Part shown: in pieces, positions 1 through 11,621 of the stretch
Numbering within the stretch: position 1 is the first letter of the stretch
Layout of the letters: each line of letters begins with the position of its first letter
NCBI GenBank assembly: GCA_905250125.1
Contig: CAJNOL010000819.1
Span: forward strand, 1 to 64,000
Length of the DNA stretch: 64,000 nucleotides
Direction of reading: 5' to 3'
Source of the DNA: Rotaria sordida
Taxonomy: Eukaryota; Rotifera; Eurotatoria; Philodinida; Philodinidae
Notes under the pieces: model-generated
What the model was told of the DNA's origin: nothing
The model's database searches: none
What the model saw: the letters and a program-made list of their open reading frames with translations, nothing else
Program-made: the position numbers and the translations under genes

Positions 1-1050
1 TTGATCATACAATAAAATTTAAAAAAATATCGATTAATTTACTAATCTCTTTTGAAAAACATCCATATCATGAATATTATCTTAGACAATCGACTTGTAT
101 TTGATGATTTTTTTTAATCATTATATTTCTATTAACAAGCAAACTGAATACGATACTCGAAATCAACATTGAAAATTGAATTACAGAAAGTATTGTTTTA
201 TGTAAAGATAAAATCTTTTTGTAGAATAGTATATCGCAAGAACTGAATGAGAGTATTTCAAAAAAATGTTAAGATGAACTATAGCTGCTATTTTGACAGA
301 ATTATTCTCAGATAAAAAAATACATGAAACAACTCAATTTTTATGTTCATTTTCAATATTATCTTCATTTTAATAGTACACATAAATAGAATGTTTAAAA
401 TCGCTAAAATACGAGTCTACTATTATCATGTTATCCATAATATCGACAGTTTTTTTCAAAAAACATGTCTTCACTAGTCAATAGAATTTTCCAAACTCTA
501 TCAAATAATGTATAAAACGATATTTTTAATTGATTCTAATATTAGAATAATTAATTTTTTTTCCACTAGACGTTCAATAATTATGTAGCATGAATTATGA
601 TTTATTAATAATAAAATAGTATAAAAGCAAGTCATCTTTAATATAATTTTTTGCATGACATGATATCTAAAAATAATTCTCTAGAGAACTACACTAAAAT
701 CAACTAACTCTAACATTCATTTGATACACTAGAAAGAATTTGTAAAATGTTCTCCGACATAAAATATTTAATTAATTTTAAACTTAATTAATAATTCATA
801 AAATTAGTTAACCGGATTTTTTTTATTCCGTACACATATCATTGAGGATATCCTCTATAGACAGACAAAGGTTCAAGTTAGGTTAATGTAACTACCCTTT
901 TCCTCCGTTCTCTCCTAAATTTCAAAGTAAATATGATATTTAGTTTGTATACGGTTGTTTTTTTCTTAAGATATCATAGATAATACAATTGAAGAGATAA
1001 TTGAGAAACGTGGCATAGTATTCGCCAACCTATCAACATGTTTTAGTGCC
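1..1050. other. AT-rich intergenic sequence, no gene seen
   Basis: The stretch is A/T-rich with stops in all frames and no motif I recognise. Its right end holds the probable 5' flank of the HExxH gene, including an acceptor-like TTTTAG a few bases before that gene's ATG. Confidence 0.5.
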
Positions 1051-1605
1051 ATGACATGTTTCAACAGAACAATAATTATAAATAAAAATATTATACTATT
1101 AGAATTAATTGATGATGCAAAAAATTTGAAGGATAATCTAATTATGTTTGGAGCATTATTAGTGATTATGTTACATGAATTTTTTCATGTTTTACGTTGT
1201 ACAACAATAGAACATGCATTCAATCCATTTTATGAACGAACACCACCTCGAAAAATTCCATCACGTCACAATATAGAAATGGCTGAAGGTGGTAAACAAT
1301 TAGAAGATTGTTTATTTGGTATTGTATGCGAAAGTGTTGGTTATCTCGATGGAGAATTTTTATTAAATTCTCAAAATTGGATTAATCATGATCATGAAGA
1401 ATTTAAAGAAAAATTTAATGATGCAAGAACACGTGATTTACAAGAAAATAAAAAACATAATCGATGGATTATACCATGTAAATCTCATATAATTCATGAT
1501 GATACGGAAACGCACGTTCCAACAACAACAACAACAACATCTTCAAAACGATGGACAATACCTCGATGTGCATTGTCAACACCGTTCTCTCGCATTGAAC
1601 AATAG
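1051..1605 (+). CDS. Small HExxH-motif protein, putative zincin-like
   Basis: The gene is a single open frame of 184 codons. A hydrophobic stretch (residues about 31-41) runs straight into HEFFH (42-46). This matches the zinc-binding HExxH helix of gluzincin-type metallopeptidases. The downstream segment M-A-E-G-G-K-Q-L-E-D (77-86) offers Glu79 or Glu85 as a possible third metal ligand, followed by a hydrophobic L-F-G-I-V run. The C-terminus is low-complexity (a Thr run near residues 157-162). Codon use matches the other genes in the window. An acceptor-like TTTTAG lies just before the ATG, so a 5' exon or a trans-spliced leader is possible. I do not recognise a named family. The layout (HExxH, then E-x-G-x-x-L-E, then L-F-G) resembles small uncharacterised HExxH proteins of fungi and invertebrates. 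Peptidase activity is inferred from the motif only, and the protein is short for a full protease. Confidence 0.6.
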   Translation: MTCFNRTIIINKNIILLELIDDAKNLKDNLIMFGALLVIMLHEFFHVLRCTTIEHAFNPFYERTPPRKIPSRHNIEMAEGGKQLEDCLFGIVCESVGYLDGEFLLNSQNWINHDHEEFKEKFNDARTRDLQENKKHNRWIIPCKSHIIHDDTETHVPTTTTTTSSKRWTIPRCALSTPFSRIEQ

Positions 1606-1777
1606 GCCATTTTTTTTAAACATTCAGTTTATTGTTCCATAAAGGTTAACATTTGATAAGAACATAAATCTATACGCACATTACCAAGATATATATTTAA
1701 AAAAAAAAAGGAAATCCTTCTACCCATAAAAATCAGATTTAAAATCTTTGTCATGATTCACATACATATTTATTTAT

Positions 1778-2190
1778 TTACGATGGTTTAACATAGAAAT
1801 ATTTCAAGACAAAGTATTCTAGAGTTAAGCTTGATTTTTTGAAAAATGCATATTGTTCTCTATGAATATCAATAAAAGATATCACATCCTGGTATATATG
1901 TTTTGCACATTCAGCAAGTCTTTTAAGGAAACGACTATTTTTCCTAAAGCTCTTACTATTGTAATACTTTTTAAACGGAGATTTCGTAACGAAGTAAGCT
2001 GTCAACATTTGTCTGTAAGTGTCTGGTTGAGGGGCTGTATCTAAATAGTTTTTAAACCTTATTCAATATTTAAATAAATAGTCATGCAAAGAAAGTTCGC
2101 GACTTAACACGAGTGTAGCGAAATCATCATAACCCGAAAGGGAATACACCAACCTTAAACCTGTTCCAAAAACGTGTTCAATTTTTTGTT
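1778..2190 (-). pseudogene. Coding remnant interrupted by an in-frame TGA
   Basis: On the minus strand a non-repetitive reading frame of about 135 codons runs from roughly 2190 to the stop at 1778. One in-frame TGA near 2066 breaks it. Upstream of the TGA the frame reads as ordinary protein (for example G-Y-D-D-F-A-T-L-V-L-S-R-E-L). The same frame continues past the stop through a lysine- and aromatic-rich region that contains R-F-L-K-R-L-A-E-C-A-K-H. No splice pair explains the stop: the only candidate intron would be under 20 bases. I recognise no family. A sequencing error or a tiny hypothetical gene starting at the internal ATG (2008) are the alternatives. Confidence 0.4.
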
Positions 2191-4894
2191 TTTGTTTGTC
2201 GATAAAATGAAAAAAACAAAAAAATAGCTAGATGAATTGAGAAAAAGAAAAAGCTAGAAATAGTCTTCTTCTTATCTTAATCTCGTTTTGAGGGATTGTA
2301 TCGAATATTTTTCTCAAGCCATTGTATGACTTCCTTACTTTTTTCAATTTTAGTTTCCATGTCGCCATTATCTTTTTTTATTAGAATTAACAATCGAACA
2401 TTTATTTTTAAATTTAATTTAACAAATTTATTTTTATTAAAGATTCATCTATTCATCCGTTTTTTTTCTATACAAATAAAAAAAAACCCTCGAAAGTATA
2501 ATTAATAAATATATGTTAAATAGAATTCTCATAGAATTCTAACTATATTTTAAATAAATAAGATTTTTATTTTTATTTAAAATAAATATCTTTCAATTGT
2601 TTATTTAAATATATTAATAATGAAACAATGTAAGAGAATAAAAATATTTTATTTTATTTAAAATATTCTCATATCAATATTCCTAACTCTTCATTTTCTT
2701 CAATTATGTTTATCTTTTTATTAGTTTAATTATTTTATAGTTTTATCAATAATCTTTCTAAAACAATAATTATTTCTAAAACAATAATTAGTTCGATATT
2801 ATCTTTATTTAACTTTATTCGTATGTTTCTTTTTTTCGAATAATGAATTTCGTTTAAATGATATAAGAGTTATTTTATCCTCATAGATTAATATTATTTA
2901 ACTAATCAATATCGAAACAACAAACGTTTTTTATTTAAAAGACTCAATTTATTTAAGAATAATTAACGAGAGTTAAATCGTTTAAATAACTTTTGTCTTT
3001 ATTTTAATATTATTAAATAGTTCGGGTATAACAAAACTAGTCCTAATTCTACTCTTATAATATAGTTACAATTAAATTGTTCATTTATTAAATAACAAAT
3101 AAATATATTAAAATGTATATTTTTTTAAAAAAAATTTTATTTTTTTTCTATAAAATAATTTCGATTTAATAAAACTGATTGAAATATTCTTTGAGATAAA
3201 TATGTTCTTATTTAAAAATTTCAAAAGGATAATATTTTCAAAGAGAATTTTCTTGATGATGACAATATTCATATTGTTTTAGAATTGTAATACGAAAAAA
3301 ATTTTCTAAGTTTATCAGAGTTAGAATCACGTTTCAAAGTGAAAATGTTTGACTCCGTCTTAATAAAACACACTCTTCTTCTTCAATACAAATCATCATC
3401 TCTATAGATTTGGAAAAAAATACACAAGAATCACCTACAACACAGAAAAAAAAACAATATATATATATCCCTCTTCTAACGCATTCTCCTCTCATCTATC
3501 ACATGGCAATCATGCTCTTCTACTTAGAGAATGACTCATGTGAACAGTGGCGGGAAAAGAGGGAAATAAAAGAACAAAAAAAAGAAAAAAAAATAAGCAA
3601 AGAATGCAACGAAGACTGTTTAGAAACTGATCTAGAAGATTTGGCATGACCGATGGGCATGACACTTCGCTACTAATTACTCATACGGAGTTGACAAATA
3701 AATAAAATATTTCCAAATATTGAATCATAATCAATAAAGATCAACCCAACGAAGAACCGCATCAGTGGTACCGTTCAGCATATATTATGGATGCATCAAT
3801 TTCAGTCGAATTGTTTATCCATTTCTTTTGTCTATACAATTAACTGATAAAGAATTTATTTGATAATCATTATTTCGGTTTTTGACTAAACCTTTTCAGA
3901 ATGAGGAATCCTGAATCTGAAATGAAAATTTCAAAATTTCGAGTCAGATTTTTCCACTAAAAAAAGTTAGTTTATGAAAAAGTTCTATTTTTTTGGCAAA
4001 AAAAGTTAAACTGAAAATTTTGAAATTTTCATTTCAGATTGAGATTCGTTGATCCCGAAAATCTTTGGTCAAAAACTGAAATAGTGATTATCGAATAAAT
4101 TCTTGGTCAGTTAATTGAATATCCAATAGAAATGGATACTCAATTGGACTAGAACTGGTGCATCCTTAATAGATGTTAATAGAGTGCTCAAAGATGCGGA
4201 AGATACCACCCATATACTATTCCGCTTGGCACCTCGGCATCCTTTCAAAAGGTAACCAGCATCTGAGTACCTTTCAATCATTTTGGGTGATAAGGTGTTC
4301 TAGTTTCTCCCTTGGACGAAAGACATTAGCATTATATTAAATATTAAAATAAAGAAGAAAAGAGCAGATTGAATAAGTCTACTGGAGTCCGTTGAACTCT
4401 GATTTAATCTTTTGAAATATTTCTTAGATTTATCGAATCTATAAAAAAAACAAAGCATTATTTTAAACATATTTATCGATTAATCTCTAAATACAATTGA
4501 ATTTAATTCTATTCGAAATAGTTTCTTAATTTAATAAATCGATATTGGAATGCTATTTATCCGTAAAAAGTATTTTATAAGATTATTTATTTATTGTTGG
4601 GCATATTGACAAAGTAATACCAAAACAAAAATGATAATAAATAAATGAAAGAAGATATTTTTATAATTAATAATAATATTATTGAATAATTGTTTAATGA
4701 ATGAATTTATTATTTAAAAAATATTATTTACATAATTATTTTCTTGATAAACATAAGAAAAATTTCAAAATGAAATATATATTAATTAATTAAATAAAAC
4801 TTCTGATCAACTAAGAAAAATAATTATGGAATTTATATTGAACGAAAAAAAAAACGCCGAATAATATATTTGATAAAAATGAAAAAAAAAAGCA
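2191..4894. other. Intergenic AT-rich region
   Basis: No supportable gene. The open frame at 3410-3649 is lysine/glutamate low-complexity and looks accidental. The notable structure is the foldback element at 3789-4165, listed separately. Confidence 0.5.
3789..4165. mobile_element. Foldback (near-palindromic) MITE-like element
   Basis: The two halves are inverted copies. The ends read GGATGCATC on the left and GGTGCATCC on the right. Inner landmarks pair in inverted order: TATCCATTTC with AATGGATA, AATTTATTTGATAATCA with TGATTATCGAATAAATT, and TTTTTGACTA with GGTCAAAAA. The centre is near 3975. There is no coding capacity. It is consistent with a non-autonomous DNA transposon of the foldback type. 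Confidence 0.7.
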
Positions 4895-5978
4895 TTAATT
4901 TGAAATTTTAATAATATAAATACTCATATTATCAGTTGATCCTAAAATAAAAGATTGATCTAATAATTGAGATGCAATATCTTGAATAGATGTATTTGAT
5001 GCTTTTTGAGAAACAAATTGTGCAACTTGTTCATTTGTCATAACATCCCAAATTCCATCACAAGCAATAATAACAAATGATGCTGATGAATTAATTGGAT
5101 ATTGAATAATATCAGGTGATGCTGGAATAAATCGTTTATCTAATGTATAATCTCCTAATGTTCGACTAATAGCAAGTTTATATTCAACACGTGGTACATC
5201 ATTTTCACATTGAGTTACTCGTCCTCCAGCTTTTTCAATACGTTTTTTTTCTTGTTCAACACTTGGTTTATGATCTTTTATTTAATTAATTTTATTTATA
5301 TTAATAAATAAAATAAAATAAAGTAAAATATGATTAATTACCTTTTGTAGATGCTAATACTTGTCCATTATTTGAAATAATTATTCCACGAGAATCGCCA
5401 AGATTAATTAAATAAATATATAATGGTCCAATTAAACATACTATCTAAATAATTAAATAATAAAACAAAAATAAAAACAAATAAATAATTAAATCGATAA
5501 ACATACACAAACAGATCCACTTTGATCATTAACTAAAGTAGATAAATGTTTATCTAATTGAAGAAATTTATTTTTAATAATATAACTAAATTGATTTATA
5601 TTAAATTGAGATTTGTCAATTAATTCATTATTTGGATTTAGTCGAATTTGATTTAATGCATCAATTATATATTTATCAACAAGATTAGCTGCATTTTTTG
5701 CTGTATCAATACCTAACAAAAAAAGGAAAAAAAAAATTTAAATAATAAAAAAGAAATCGAAAACCATTATGTCCATCAAAAATCGAAAAATAAGACCAAC
5801 GTTTCCATGATTGATCATCAATTGGTATTAAATGTTTATGAAAATCTTCATTTGATGTTCTCCATCCTTGCATTCCAGCAAAAGCAAATAATTGATTATA
5901 AGTAATATCTTTTCTTGTTTTTGGATAATATGAAAAAATATTTTTTTTTATTTTATCATCACTTTTTTTCTCAAACAT
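4895..5978 (-). CDS. PP2C-type (PPM family) Ser/Thr protein phosphatase
   Basis: This is a metal-dependent phosphatase of the PPM family, which removes phosphate from Ser/Thr using two metal ions. There are four exons: 5978-5765, 5712-5507, 5444-5342 and 5274-4895. They total 903 bases, encoding 300 residues plus stop, with GT-AG introns of 52-67 bases. All landmark motifs are present: M-Q-G-W-R-T-S-N-E-D (36-45), F-D-G-H-N-G (67-72, with exon 1 ending inside the last Gly codon), D-Q-S-G-S, N-L-G-D-S-R-G, K-A-G-G-R, A-I-S-R-T-L-G-D, A-C-D-G-I-W-D-V and the terminal D-N-M-S. The metal-binding aspartates are therefore kept and the enzyme should be active. It is a bare catalytic core, shorter than PPM1A (382 residues), ending soon after the last motif. 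Just upstream of the ATG is a long T-run then CTGTTAAG, a strong acceptor, so a 5' UTR intron or a trans-spliced leader is likely. The PPM1A/B-like subgroup is likely, but the exact orthologue is not assigned. Confidence 0.93.
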
Positions 5979-8900
5979 TTCTTAACAGAAAAAAAAACAG
6001 AATTTATTTTCAATAATAGAATATATTATATTCACTCCAAATCAATTTTTAATAGAATCTTATTCACATACTAGAATTAGTTGCCATTTAGTTTTTTTTT
6101 CCTACACTTTCTAATCCAATTATATTTAAAATGATCCAATCCTTTTCTTGACACCGACTCTTCCTATGATTATTCAACCTTTGTTTTTTTTGTTTTCTTT
6201 TTATCATTCCTCAATTTGGTTATTCTCTTTCTATTCTTTTATATATTCGTCTAAACAAATCTGTTTATTATGTAAATTTGTTTTCAACCTTACTCACATA
6301 TATAAAATGCGTATTTTATTCTCACCTTTATCTCGAATATCTTTGCCACATGTCAATGCATTTTACAAACAGTTTTTTTTAAAACTTATTTGAAAATCGT
6401 CTCATTTTATTTAAAAACTATTTTTATTTGTTTTTCCTATGATAAAATCTGATATATCAATATTGATCAAATTTACAATAAATAGGATATATAATCAGTC
6501 TGGTTAAATATGATAAATATCTCGATAGGATTCTCTCTATATATACGTGAAGAATTATTCTAATTGATATATAATCATATTGTTTATTTTGGATATATTT
6601 CTTGATGTTGATTATTGAATATGTACCCAACTAAAGATAAAAAAAGGAAGATTCTATTGATATATATTATTAAAATAAAAAAGAACTAAAGAGATAATTA
6701 TTTTATTTAAATTAATTATTAGTCAACAAAACTCTTTTTTTTAAAACTTTTCAATTAAATCTTTATAATAAAACAAAATTTATCATTATTTTATTGAAAA
6801 ATTTGATTTATTTATTAAATAAATGATTAAATGGTTATTATATTTAACAAATAAGATTGATAAAATGAGTAATCGGTCTTCTATGTTATAATTAATCATA
6901 TATTGGATATGATTATGTTTGTTTTATCTTATTATATTATAAATAAAATTATAAATATTATATTGTTAATTATTTTATAAAAAGATATTATTTATATTTA
7001 ATTAAAGATAAATTGAAGAAAATAATTTATTTAAATGATATATTTGAATAAATATTTAAAATGATTTTATTTGTTGATTATAAATCTTGTCCTCAATAAC
7101 CTATCTTTACAAATTTCGACAATCGTCATTTCGATATTATTATTAGATATTTATCTTATATCGATTCTTTTCTTTTTATCATATTATTAAATCATTCGAG
7201 AGAAACGAAATAAACAATTATTTCATAGGGATATATTCATATATATATATAGAAATAAATTCAAATATTTTTTAAATATTTATATATTAGATTTTCGTTG
7301 ATTTTTTTTCATTGATTCAACATTATTAAAAATAAGTTAAAACTAAAATTAATAAAAACTGATTTATATCAATATTCAATTTATTTTCTATTCAAATTGA
7401 TTTTTAAAATCAATCGTCAATATATTTATAATCAGTTAGTTTACAACATTATTTAAATAACAACTCTCAATATTCTATCTTTCTTAATGAAAAAAGAAAT
7501 GTTATCGGTTTTTTTTTCTTGTTTATTAAACTAGCAAACAAAAAATGTTATTTATTCGAGCTTTCTACTCAGAAAATCTCTATTAGATTTAAGAAAAAAC
7601 GAGAGAAAAAGACGAATTTGAACTTTTTAACTGAAATAATATTAACAATGATAATTTAAATAATGATTTGTTTATTATTGTTTATCATTTTCTATCATAG
7701 TTATATTTAGTACTCGAACGATAAATAGAATTCTAATATATATTTTTTATTTCAATAACTGATTTATCACTGGAAAAAAAACAAATATTCATTTCACCGA
7801 ATTTATCTTTCTTATAAAAAAAAACAAACTTTTTATCAGAATAAATAATATTATTTAACGAATAAGACTATCAGTTAAATATTCTTCTCGACATTAAATT
7901 CATTTGTTAATTAACATATATATATATCGATTTGAATTAAACAACAAACAAATAAGATTTTATTGATATTAGATTATTTTTTTGTCAGTTCCTCTTTAAA
8001 TATAATATAGAAAAAAAGCAATAACATTCATTTCTAACCTTCATATTTCTTTGTTTAAATTTGATCGAATCATTAAAATCTATCCTCTTTTAGATAAGCT
8101 CTGACCAATTTTCGTCAACTTATAAGACATTGAAGAGAATCAAAAGTAATTCGATCGACACATTAATCCACCTACTATCTGACAACATAATATATTGCAT
8201 TCTCGCATCCACAACCATATAAATAGCTACATCCTCACTGACACAACACACATAAACAGGAGACACATTGAGATAATATACCAATAATCATGTTCACAGG
8301 CACATCCATAGAAGTATGAGTCTCTTTTTTATCAATATTCCTATGAAGAAAATTCAAGATTATAGCTGATAATTATCTCCTTTGGAACTTTTAAGATACT
8401 TTTCATGTTTTATGATTAATTCTTGATCATGTAAATGGATCATATCTTAACTCTAACGTCTAATTTTATTCTCAATAAAATCTTCACTTCTCTTATCTTC
8501 ATTGTGTCATTAAAAAACTAAAAATAAGTTAATGACCATTTATTTTTGTCGAATAGAAATCTAATGTCCTATTTTGTTAGTAGTTGATTGATGTAGACAA
8601 TAGTAAGAAATATTTTTCATTTGATCATATTTTGCCTTTGGCGTCTTTCGATTAAAAGAAAAGGTGGAGAAAGAAAAAGTGCAACTCATATATGAATTTA
8701 TTCTTGTAAGTTTTACCCAAAATGAGATATGTCCATTGTCTTCAATCGGTCAGTTAAAACTAATTAATCTGAGGTAACAATGATTGATCAAAACAAAATA
8801 TAAGAATATATTTAAAAATAATTATCTCTTCAACAATAGATAAATATATAGATATCGAATAGATTTTAACAATAAATATAATATAAGAGAATTAGAAAAA

Positions 8901-11159
8901 TTTATTTAAAGATCTGAGTGTTAACCTTATTTTGATTTAATTGAGTATGGTGTATCTTTATTAAAATGGAATCAATGGTCAATAGGATTTTCTATAATGA
9001 TAGATTGAGTGAGTCTAATCATTTTTAATTTAATTCGAAATAAAATCTTATTCTTTATTTATTCTATTTCGAATATATTTATTATTTGAGATAGGTTTTC
9101 CTTTCTATCAAACGATTGATCATATTTTAATATCCTTTTTTTTTTCGTTCTCAATTTAAAGAAAAAAAAAACTTTTCCATGTTAATTCATTTCAATTGAA
9201 TATAATTATAAAAAAATATTCTTTAATTAAATAATTTGTCTTCTATTAAACATGTTCGATTAAATATTATTTTAACTAATAATTATAGAAAGAATAAAAA
9301 GGTTGGTACTTATTGATTAAATATCCTTATTATCAATATATACTTGAGATTATTTTATCGAAATATAAATAGAGAAATATTTGAAAATTTTTATCTATTT
9401 TAATAGATTATTTTATATTGATCGAGATCCAATAGGTTTTTTTTGTTTTATTTCAAATAAAAGTTGAATGTCTTTGTTTAAGATTGATAAAAATAAAATA
9501 AAATTCCTATAAAACAAATAATATATATTTTCAAAAATGATTATAATAGAATTGATTCTCTACTTAATTGAGGTTCATTTAGAAGTTGTTCACCGTTTTT
9601 CTCTTTTCGATATTGTTTATAATAAAATCGTTAATTATATCTTTATCCATTGAACAGCTTTAAACAATTTCTTGTATATTTATAATCAATAATGATCAAA
9701 TCAATCAATTTCGATTATTTTCTTTTTCAATTTTCTATAATTGTTTTTTTTTGTTGTTGAAATAAATCATTCGAATAAAATATGTTCAAAGGATATTTAT
9801 CATATAAAATAGTTGATCCGAATCTATTCAAATCAAAATCTAATATTCTTATCATTAATTGATTGAATTAAAAATGGCTATATTAATCATTAAAACTTCT
9901 ATATTATAAAACTAGCTCTATATTATATGAGAATCTTATTTAATATAATAATTAATTATTTATCCTATATCTCCAAAGGTAACATAATATAATCATTTTA
10001 TCAATTAAATATTAACTGAAAAAAAAGCAAATCGTATTCAAAGGATGGATATTATTATGATAATCACAGTTCTATTCTTCCTATTAATATTATTAAGAAA
10101 TTTTAGAACAAATCTAATTGAAAAGCCTAGTCAAAATCGAATAAATTTAACGAAAAATAATTATTTTAAACAACATAATATTATTGATTAAAAATAGGCT
10201 AAAATCTCTAATATGGCATTATCAACTGAAGACGATCAATCATTAATTGATATTCAATATATATATATATATATAAGTAATAATCGTTTAATTTATTAAT
10301 TTAATTGAATATATTCTCGATTAGGATGTATTCAGCCTGTCCACAGGTAAGGTACTAACCCATTTTTGACTTTCTCATTGTTATAACTCGATAAGTTAAG
10401 GTGACAAAGAGGTGAATCTTCCACTGAAAGAATATATACGAAAGTTCTAGTTTGACAAAAATTTTCATTTGATTTGGTCGAACTATGACCATTCTAGAAG
10501 GATAGAAAGTGATGATAAGGCGCTGATTGAAAATAATTCTTCCGATGAAAGTCGCCCAAATAACGATCACATTCAGAAAAATATTCTTGTTCGAAACAAA
10601 ATCGTTTTATCTCTGTTTGAAGGTAAGAGAAGAGACCTGACAATGATAATATGTCTTTTTTGTAAGGTTGCTCCTCGAAACAATTCTCATAAACATATTA
10701 GAGTAAGCCACTCATCAATTTTGTTTTGAGCTCCTTAAAAAGGCACACTTTTTTAAATAGGTTTTATAACAATAGAAGATGATCAATTGATGTCAAACTC
10801 TAGATCAAGAATTCTTATTCAAGGTTGATTAACCATGATCAAATTATTGAATAGATTCAAGATCAACTTTATACATTGTTTCATTTCGGTCTAATTCTAT
10901 TTTTATTAAAACTTACTTTAGCTCAAAGTAAAAACAAAACAACAAAACTTCTCTTAGGTCGATTATTTTCTCAAGTAAAGTGTGTTGAAATTGATAGATG
11001 TCGCATTGTGGTTATATATTAATTGAATGATGTGTTTTTTATAAAATAGAGAATGTTTATGATTCGTTTAAATAAATGATATGACGTGTTAGTTATTATT
11101 GTTTAATAAAAATTCTAATATAATTGTATTGTTTAAAAAAAAAAAAGTTTAAATAAAAG
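5979..11159. other. Long gene-free AT-rich region
   Basis: More than 5 kb without a supportable gene, with A/T homopolymers and TA microsatellites (for example about 10256-10274). Two patches differ in composition. Positions 8150-8310 are C/A-rich with irregular CACA and CATCC words, like the C-rich block at 34.4 kb. Positions 10320-10740 are less AT-rich and hold overlapping opposite open frames but no recognisable protein, and may be the remnant of a transposable element. Confidence 0.45.
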
Positions 11160-11621
11160 ATGACATCATATTTTGATGAACATAATTGTCAACCATTAGA
11201 ATCAGGAGAAGAACCAAATCATTTATTGGATTTAGCTCGTTTATTATTAGATAGTGGAATTGGTGCACAATTTCAATTAGAATTTGAACGTATATTTGGT
11301 AATGTTGATGGTAGAAAACAACCACCAGCAGCTAAACATATTATTGAAAATTTACCATTAATTAATTATTTTAATAATGATGAAAAATGTTCAATTTGTT
11401 TAAAAGAATTTCAATTAAATTTAACAACAGAACTTCCATGTCATCATAAATATTGTAAAATTTGTATTATTGAATGGCTTAAATTAGTTAATTCATGTCC
11501 AATGTGTAGAATTGAATTTGAAACTGATGATAAAGATTATGAAGAATATAAAAAACAAAAACAACGTTTAAAACAAAGACAAGTTGAATTAGATGATTTA
11601 CATAATTCAATGTTTTCATAA
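11160..11621 (+). CDS. RNF181: E3 ubiquitin-protein ligase RNF181 homologue
   Basis: This intronless gene encodes 153 residues, the same length as vertebrate RNF181, a small cytosolic RING E3 that transfers ubiquitin from an E2. The N-terminus starts M-T-S-Y-F-D-E-H-N-C, matching the family's M-A-S-Y-F-D-E-H-[DN]-C. A central P-P-A-A-K-x-x-x-E-N-L-P motif precedes the RING, as in RNF181. The RING begins C-S-I-C (79-82) and ends C-P-M-C-R. The tail has D-D-x-x-Y-E-E, a basic glutamine-rich helix and a short L-H-N-S-M-F-S end. All of this is family-typical. One difference is that the metal cluster reads C-H-H-K-Y-C-K-I-C, where RNF181 normally has His at the sixth position, so the finger is C3HC4 rather than C3H2C3. 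Zinc binding should survive. An AATAAA lies 18 bases after the stop. AAAG directly precedes the ATG. Confidence 0.95.
   Translation: MTSYFDEHNCQPLESGEEPNHLLDLARLLLDSGIGAQFQLEFERIFGNVDGRKQPPAAKHIIENLPLINYFNNDEKCSICLKEFQLNLTTELPCHHKYCKICIIEWLKLVNSCPMCRIEFETDDKDYEEYKKQKQRLKQRQVELDDLHNSMFS

Noticed and set aside
10355-10729. Opposed open frames in the less AT-rich patch
   Set aside because: Neither shows a motif or splice continuation; kept only as a compositional note.
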